In this document: in pieces, positions 6,794 to 9,561 of the stretch
How the letters are laid out: each line of letters begins with the position of its first letter
Numbering within the stretch: position 1 is the first letter of the stretch
Assembly (NCBI GenBank): GCA_020438525.1
Contig: JAGQUL010000006.1
Location: 3,331-12,891, forward strand
Direction of reading: 5' to 3'
DNA from: Thermoleophilia bacterium
Lineage (GTDB): Bacteria; Actinomycetota; Thermoleophilia; Gaiellales; SKUG01
Length of the DNA: 9,561 nt
Notes under the pieces: model-generated
Databases searched by the model: none
What the model was told of the DNA's origin: nothing
The model's input: the letters and a program-made list of their open reading frames with translations, nothing else
Program-made: the position numbers and the translations under genes

Positions 6794-6803
6794 TGTCCGG
6801 ACA
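6794..6803. promoter_or_regulatory. Palindrome TGTCCGGACA, candidate operator
   Basis: A perfect 10-bp palindrome in the 68-bp gap before the AbiEi-like gene. Its core GTCCGGAC occurs in this window only here and twice in tandem at 7566 and 7576. AbiEi-type antitoxins autoregulate by binding inverted repeats at their own promoter, so an operator role is plausible but unproven. Confidence 0.4.
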
Positions 6804-6833
6804 GACAACAAGGCTGGTTCGATTCGGCGCAAG

Positions 6834-7487
6834 GTGCTCGGCACGCCGAATCGATACTGGTCGCTCGGCGATCTGGATGATCCCTCGGCAGCCGAGCTTC
6901 GCGAGCTCTCCCGGCTCGTCAAGACCGGGGAGCTGGTTCGCGTTCGCCGAGGCCTGTATTGGCGGGCGAGCATGACGCCTCTTGGGATGTCCCCTCCCCC
7001 CGAGAGCACCGCGGATCGGGCGATCGTCGGCGACATCGGGAGCGGACCGTCGGGGGGAAGTGCTGCGTCGGAACTCGGGCTGTCGACTCAGGTCCCAGCC
7101 ATCATGACCGTCGCCACACCTCGGCGCACAACCCGACCGAACGGAGTCGCGGTCGAGTTTGTCTCGCGACCCGCTCGAACCGGTCGACTCATCTCGAGGC
7201 TGCGTGCGTCTGACGTTGCGCTGCTCGAAGTCCTGGAATCGTGGAACGAGACGGTCGACGCCAGCCCTGCGAACGCCATCTCCAGAATTCGCGAACTGGT
7301 ATCGAGCGGCACCATCGACCTTGAGCGCGTCGTCCGCGCATCCGCCACGGAACCAGCGACGGTTCGCGCTCGCCTCAAGGCACTTCTCGAAGCACTCGAC
7401 GAAACGACGTTGGCGAACCGCGTGACGCGAGCGCGATCCCCAAGCGTGTCGTCGGCCGCGGAACGCATCTTCAGGAACGCGGCATGA
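6834..7487 (+). CDS. AbiEi-like antitoxin/transcriptional regulator, orphan and possibly 5'-truncated
   Basis: From GTG 6834 it encodes 217 residues. Residues 8-44 resemble the AbiEi winged helix (RYWSLGDLDDP, AELRELSRLVKTGELVRVRRGLYWR). Residues 80-113 (ELGLSTQVPAIMTVATPRR...VAVEFVSR) match the segment after the wHTH in AbiEi/DUF6088 proteins of type IV toxin-antitoxin systems. The C-terminal half (LLEVLESWNETVD onward) is helical. In those systems AbiEi represses its own operon and neutralises the nucleotidyltransferase AbiEii, normally the next gene. Here no toxin follows. The stop is an ATGA overlap, but the second frame ends after nine codons in a tRNA fragment. Helix-1-like residues (SIRRK) lie before the GTG, and no ATG, GTG or TTG exists in frame between about 6720 and 6834. 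The N-terminus may therefore be lost or use a rare start. Base composition looks less GC-rich than upstream genes. Confidence 0.68.
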   Translation: MLGTPNRYWSLGDLDDPSAAELRELSRLVKTGELVRVRRGLYWRASMTPLGMSPPPESTADRAIVGDIGSGPSGGSAASELGLSTQVPAIMTVATPRRTTRPNGVAVEFVSRPARTGRLISRLRASDVALLEVLESWNETVDASPANAISRIRELVSSGTIDLERVVRASATEPATVRARLKALLEALDETTLANRVTRARSPSVSSAAERIFRNAA

Positions 7488-7513
7488 CACCTGTTTCCAG
7501 CGGGTTTCCGTAA
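7484..7513 (+). pseudogene. Possible remnant start of a lost AbiEii partner gene
   Basis: An ATG overlaps the AbiEi stop as ATGA, the usual coupling in such operons. It opens a frame of only nine codons (MTPVSSGFP) before TAA. From 7491 the sequence is tRNA-flank-derived. This suggests the partner gene was cut away at the recombination junction. Chance occurrence of ATGA cannot be excluded. Confidence 0.25.
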
Positions 7514-7552
7514 GCCTTCTGTCGGATCTGAACCGACGACCCCTTCCTTACC
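7491..7552 (-). repeat. Left tRNA-derived direct repeat (putative att site)
   Basis: Bases 7491-7537 align with 9514-9561 at about 40 of 48 positions with one gap, in the same orientation. The shared part covers the tRNA T-arm, acceptor 3' strand and the terminator loop and one arm. Bases 7538-7552 continue into variable loop, anticodon stem and anticodon, beyond what the right copy shows before the window ends. This is the arrangement left by tyrosine recombinases that insert at tRNA 3' ends. Confidence 0.72.
7513..7552 (-). pseudogene. tRNA-Thr(GGT) 3'-half fragment
   Basis: Read on the minus strand: anticodon GGT (7552-7550), AA, anticodon-stem arm GGAAG (7547-7543), variable loop GGGTC (7542-7538), T-arm GTCGG-TTCAGAT-CCGAC (7537-7521), acceptor AGAAGGC (7520-7514) and discriminator T (7513). 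Upstream of the anticodon the sequence is not tRNA-like: position 33 is C instead of U, and no 5' arm, D-arm or anticodon 5' stem follows. It is a fragment, not a working tRNA. The GGT anticodon followed by AAGG and a GGGTCGTCGG variable/T region indicates threonine. Confidence 0.78.
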
Positions 7553-7565
7553 GTCACCTGTCCGT

Positions 7566-7583
7566 GTCCGGACCTGTCCGGAC
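7566..7583. repeat. Tandem GTCCGGAC palindromes, 10-bp period
   Basis: Perfect 8-bp palindromes at 7566-7573 and 7576-7583, exactly one helical turn apart, just inside the left island end. A partial unit (CCTGTCCG) precedes them at 7557-7564. The same core occurs at 6795 before the AbiEi-like gene. Candidate operator or recombinase arm site. Confidence 0.45.
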
Positions 7584-7599
7584 CTTCGAACCCGCGCGC

Positions 7600-7630
7600 G
7601 TTGCCCCGTTGCCCCGCTGGTGGTTGCCCC
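7600..7630. repeat. GTTGCCCC direct repeats, left cluster
   Basis: GTTGCCCC occurs at 7600, 7608 and 7623. The first two give the 15-mer TTGCCCCGTTGCCCC (7601-7615), repeated exactly at 9457-9471. The cluster lies downstream of the AlbA_2/ATPase stop codon, inside the left island end. Confidence 0.6.
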
Positions 7631-7635
7631 GCCAC

Positions 7636-7647
7636 CTCGTCGACGAG
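7636..7647. other. 12-bp perfect palindrome CTCGTCGACGAG
   Basis: A perfect palindrome with no loop, 16 bp beyond the stop codon of the AlbA_2/ATPase gene. It lacks a U tract, so it is more likely a protein-binding site than a terminator. It may be chance in GC-rich DNA. Confidence 0.25.
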
Positions 7648-7662
7648 TCACGCCCACCCGGA

Positions 7663-9390
7663 TCAGAACAACTTGGTCGGCGATTCGATGCGTCGATAGC
7701 GGCGCAGCTTCGATCGCGGCGGCGCGGTTGCGGCAATCAGTCCGCGGCGCTCAAGCTCGTTGAGCCACTTGATGACGGTCGGTCGCTTGAACCCAGTCGC
7801 TAGCTCGATGTCGGCGCGGGTCGTTTCGCCGTGGATCGCCGCGAGAACCCTGCTCGCGGCGTCGGGCAACGACTCAGACCCCGCCGAGCGGCCGATTCGC
7901 TCGGCAATCCGATAGCGCATCCATCGACCGCACCCCTCGGTGACGGCGAAGCCTTCGTCGACGAGCTGTCGCAGGTGCGCTGTCGCGACTCGTGAATCGA
8001 TTCCGCTCGAACGGCGATACGACTCGTTCGTCAGCATGGTGCCGCGCCGCAGCATGACGAGCGCCGCACGCTGATCGCTGGCCAAGTGGTCCGCATCGAT
8101 CGCACCGAGCCAATCGATCGCGTCCTGATCAAGCAAGGTCGCATTGCGAAACCGGACCGTGAAGTGGGAGATGTGGTCCTCGAACTCAGGGGGAGCGAGT
8201 CCCGCACTCCTCAGCGCTGCCGTCATCGTCCTGATGCCCGACGCGCGGTTCTCGATCACGAGGCGACCGTCGGCCGCCTTGGTGTCCTCCAGGAGGCGTA
8301 CCAAGTTGGCATTGCGCGAGCTGCTGATGCCGTTCTCGCCGAGCGTGTCGACCGAAACACCGCCGTGCAGCCCGCCAGGGTTCGTGATCTCGAGTCGATC
8401 GGGATAGATCTCGATCGCGACTTGTGTCCCGAGCGCGGAGGGACTCAGGTCGCGATGGACCAAGGCATTGGCGATGGCCTCGCGAAGCGCCTCGACGGGG
8501 TACTCCGGTCGCTCCGAACGGCCGCCGGTCGCATCGATCACCGCCTGCGACCTGAGCGTGCGAAGCAGCGCCTTCAGTGTGGTGAGCAGCAAGTCGGGTA
8601 TCGGACCGTCGACGCGACGATTCTCCACGAACCGCACGCCGTCTACCGGGTCGCCCGAGACCGTCGGGTACGCGACGATCGAGACGTTGAGCTGCGGAAA
8701 GAACTGCTGGGGATAGGTGCCGAGCGCCAGGATTCCACCGACGGCTGGGCGCAACTCCCCCGCGTCATCGCGAACCAACACATTGGTGCGAGCCAGTGCG
8801 TCATCGGCGCTGCTCGTCCCGAACACGCGAGGATTTCGATCTCGAAGCCGATCGAGGTACGCGTCGACTCCCGCGCGGTCGAGATCGTCGACGGAAGCTA
8901 CGTCGACGGGGGCGAGGTCCCACCGAGGCTGCCCGCGACTGGCCATGAGCGCCTGTACCTGCGCGCTGTTCAGTCGCACGTCTCGATCCCCGACGCGCCG
9001 AAAGGATCCGTTGAGTTGCCCGTCCCCCCGATGGAAGCACGGCTTCGCATCAGCGGGGACTTCCTCGACCCGGCACGCCACGACCATCGCGCCCGCGATG
9101 TCGTGCACTGTCACGACCGGTTCCAGCGGTGGTGTCATGTCGTCGCGAGCGATTTCGACGAGGCGACGCTGCATGGCTCCTGCGTCCACAACGCCTGTCG
9201 CCGTGAATCCTTTGCGCTCGTCGACCCCGAGCAGGATCACGCCGCCCCCTGACGAGTTCGCGAACGCGGATAGCGTGTCGCGAACTGATGACGGCATGCT
9301 TCCCCGAGCGGCCTTCGCCTCGACATGCTGCCCGTCGTCACCGCTTGCTTGCAGTGACTTGATCAGTCGCTGGATCTCTTCGTCCGTCAT
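7663..9390 (-). CDS. AlbA_2 (Schlafen-like) / GHKL-ATPase / winged-helix protein
   Basis: A 575-residue cytoplasmic protein of the COG2865-like group often annotated as a putative transcriptional regulator or ATP-binding protein. Residues about 20-140 form the AlbA_2 (Schlafen-AAA) domain, with HVEAKAA (Glu24, Lys26) and FANSSGGGVILLGVDE. Residues about 295-410 form a GHKL/HATPase domain: ALREAIANALVHRDLS holds the N-box (Glu304, Asn308), then DRLEITNPGGL, a SRNANLVRLL segment and NRASGIRTM. Two winged-helix-like parts follow (about 436-495 and 505-550; ADIELATGFKRPTVIKWLNELERRGLI). Length is normal and nothing is truncated. The ATG at 9390 has GGAA just upstream. Its role is not settled: regulation, or defence given Schlafen nuclease relatives (inference). 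It is the sole gene between two tRNA-derived repeats, with no operon partner. Confidence 0.85.
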   Translation of the reverse strand: MTDEEIQRLIKSLQASGDDGQHVEAKAARGSMPSSVRDTLSAFANSSGGGVILLGVDERKGFTATGVVDAGAMQRRLVEIARDDMTPPLEPVVTVHDIAGAMVVACRVEEVPADAKPCFHRGDGQLNGSFRRVGDRDVRLNSAQVQALMASRGQPRWDLAPVDVASVDDLDRAGVDAYLDRLRDRNPRVFGTSSADDALARTNVLVRDDAGELRPAVGGILALGTYPQQFFPQLNVSIVAYPTVSGDPVDGVRFVENRRVDGPIPDLLLTTLKALLRTLRSQAVIDATGGRSERPEYPVEALREAIANALVHRDLSPSALGTQVAIEIYPDRLEITNPGGLHGGVSVDTLGENGISSSRNANLVRLLEDTKAADGRLVIENRASGIRTMTAALRSAGLAPPEFEDHISHFTVRFRNATLLDQDAIDWLGAIDADHLASDQRAALVMLRRGTMLTNESYRRSSGIDSRVATAHLRQLVDEGFAVTEGCGRWMRYRIAERIGRSAGSESLPDAASRVLAAIHGETTRADIELATGFKRPTVIKWLNELERRGLIAATAPPRSKLRRYRRIESPTKLF

Positions 9391-9425
9391 GCTTCCATCA
9401 GTCTACCGGACGCGCCTGATGCGTA

Positions 9426-9456
9426 GCATGATACGTGGCATGACGCCCAACGCCAC
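9426..9456. promoter_or_regulatory. Repeat-rich upstream region of AlbA_2/ATPase gene
   Basis: Direct repeats GCATGA at 9426 and 9438 (12-bp period) overlap an inverted repeat GTGGC (9435-9439) / GCCAC (9452-9456). They lie 36-66 bp upstream of the minus-strand start at 9390. The protein has winged-helix domains, so autoregulation here is possible. No clear -35/-10 pair is visible. Confidence 0.3.
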
Positions 9457-9471
9457 TTGCCCCGTTGCCCC
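9457..9471. repeat. TTGCCCCGTTGCCCC direct repeat, right copy
   Basis: An exact 15-base match to 7601-7615 in the same orientation. It lies between the AlbA_2/ATPase start and the tRNA terminator, inside the right island end. Confidence 0.6.
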
Positions 9472-9505
9472 GGCCCCATGGCCGCCGACTGCCCCCGAAA
9501 ACGAG

Positions 9506-9532
9506 AAAACCCGCCGTTTCCAGCGGGTTTTT
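9506..9532. terminator. Rho-independent terminator of tRNA-Thr (likely bidirectional)
   Basis: AAAACCCGC (9506-9514) and GCGGGTTTT (9523-9531) form a 9-bp stem with an 8-base loop. On the minus strand it lies 4 bp beyond the tRNA 3' end and runs into T-rich sequence. On the plus strand it ends in five Ts. It isolates the tRNA from the AlbA_2/ATPase gene. Confidence 0.75.
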
Positions 9533-9561
9533 CGAGAGCCCTCTGTCGGATTTGAACCGAC
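9514..9561 (-). repeat. Right tRNA-derived direct repeat (putative att site)
   Basis: Counterpart of 7491-7537, about 40 of 48 positions identical, same orientation. It covers one terminator arm and loop plus the tRNA acceptor and T-arm, and continues past the window edge. Confidence 0.7.
9537..9561 (-). tRNA. tRNA-Thr (probable GGT), 3' end only in window
   Basis: On the minus strand: T-arm GTCGG-TTCAAAT-CCGAC (9561-9545) with a perfect 5-bp stem, acceptor 3' strand AGAGGGC (9544-9538) and discriminator T (9537). No CCA is encoded. The rest of the gene lies to the right, outside the window. The threonine/GGT call is carried over from the longer homologous fragment at 7513-7552, so the isotype is inferred. 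A terminator follows, as expected for a functional gene. Confidence 0.75.

Larger units (their letters stand above)
7491..9561. mobile_element. Putative tRNA-Thr-inserted mini-island carrying one AlbA_2/ATPase gene
   Basis: About 2.07 kb bounded by direct copies of a tRNA-Thr 3' end, with the apparently good tRNA copy on the right and a degenerate fragment on the left. The only sizeable gene inside is the minus-strand AlbA_2/GHKL ATPase. No integrase, excisionase or transposase is present, so it would need mobilisation in trans or is a decayed larger element. Near each end, in direct orientation, is the exact 15-mer TTGCCCCGTTGCCCC. The tRNA copies are seen directly; their reading as island boundaries is inference. 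Confidence 0.6.

Noticed and set aside
8086..9252. 388-codon plus-strand frame opposite the AlbA_2/ATPase gene
   Set aside because: No recognisable domain, while the minus strand shows intact AlbA_2, GHKL and winged-helix motifs.
7481..9444. GGCATGAC shared at 7481-7488 and 9437-9444 as part of the att repeats
   Set aside because: Only 8 bp, and not at matching distance from the tRNA copies; likely chance.
6766..9561. Integrase, transposase or IS terminal repeats
   Set aside because: No such domain or terminal inverted repeat is visible on either strand.

Overview
The window is GC-rich and densely coded, and reads as chromosome from an actinobacterium, most likely class Thermoleophilia (Solirubrobacterales-like). 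That placement is inference. It rests on base composition, frequent GTG starts, and a secreted RTX-repeat protein whose C-terminus (RCGPGARDRV...RDCE) resembles endings I associate with that class. No ribosomal marker is present to confirm it.

Positions 1-1192 (+) hold the 3' end of a glutamate synthase large-subunit gene (gltB), then a small DUF488-family gene. Converging on them, with a 7-bp gap, is a secreted Ig-like/RTX calcium-binding repeat protein (1200-2744, -). Divergent from it is a hotdog-fold thioesterase (2914-3375, +). Two exported envelope genes follow: an anchored SGNH-type hydrolase/acyltransferase (3508-4425) and a minimal NlpC/P60 peptidoglycan hydrolase (4536-5006).

Positions 5043-6765 hold three genes I cannot assign. 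One is a 124-residue minus-strand protein. Divergent from it is a two-gene operon: a protein with seven perfect-length 16-residue repeats (VEYAGGNYRVVPAGGx), then a 204-residue protein starting 4 bp after its stop. Synonymous variation between the repeats argues that the peptide sequence is under selection. This is the best candidate for something undescribed.

From about 6770 the sequence looks like an accessory region. An orphan AbiEi-like antitoxin/regulator gene ends in an ATGA that would start a partner gene, but that reading frame closes after nine codons. It runs into a 40-nt fragment of the 3' half of a tRNA-Thr(GGT) (7513-7552, -). The same tRNA 3' end recurs at the right edge (9537 to beyond the window, -), with its terminator. 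Between the two copies lies one large gene, an AlbA_2 (Schlafen-like)/GHKL-ATPase/winged-helix protein (7663-9390, -). I read this as a roughly 2-kb single-gene island inserted at a tRNA-Thr 3' end. It has no visible integrase, so it may be moved in trans or be a deletion remnant.

Short repeats decorate the accessory region: GTCCGGAC palindromes at 6795, 7566 and 7576, and an exact 15-bp repeat near each end of the island (7601-7615 and 9457-9471). No gene-free stretch exceeds about 190 bp.
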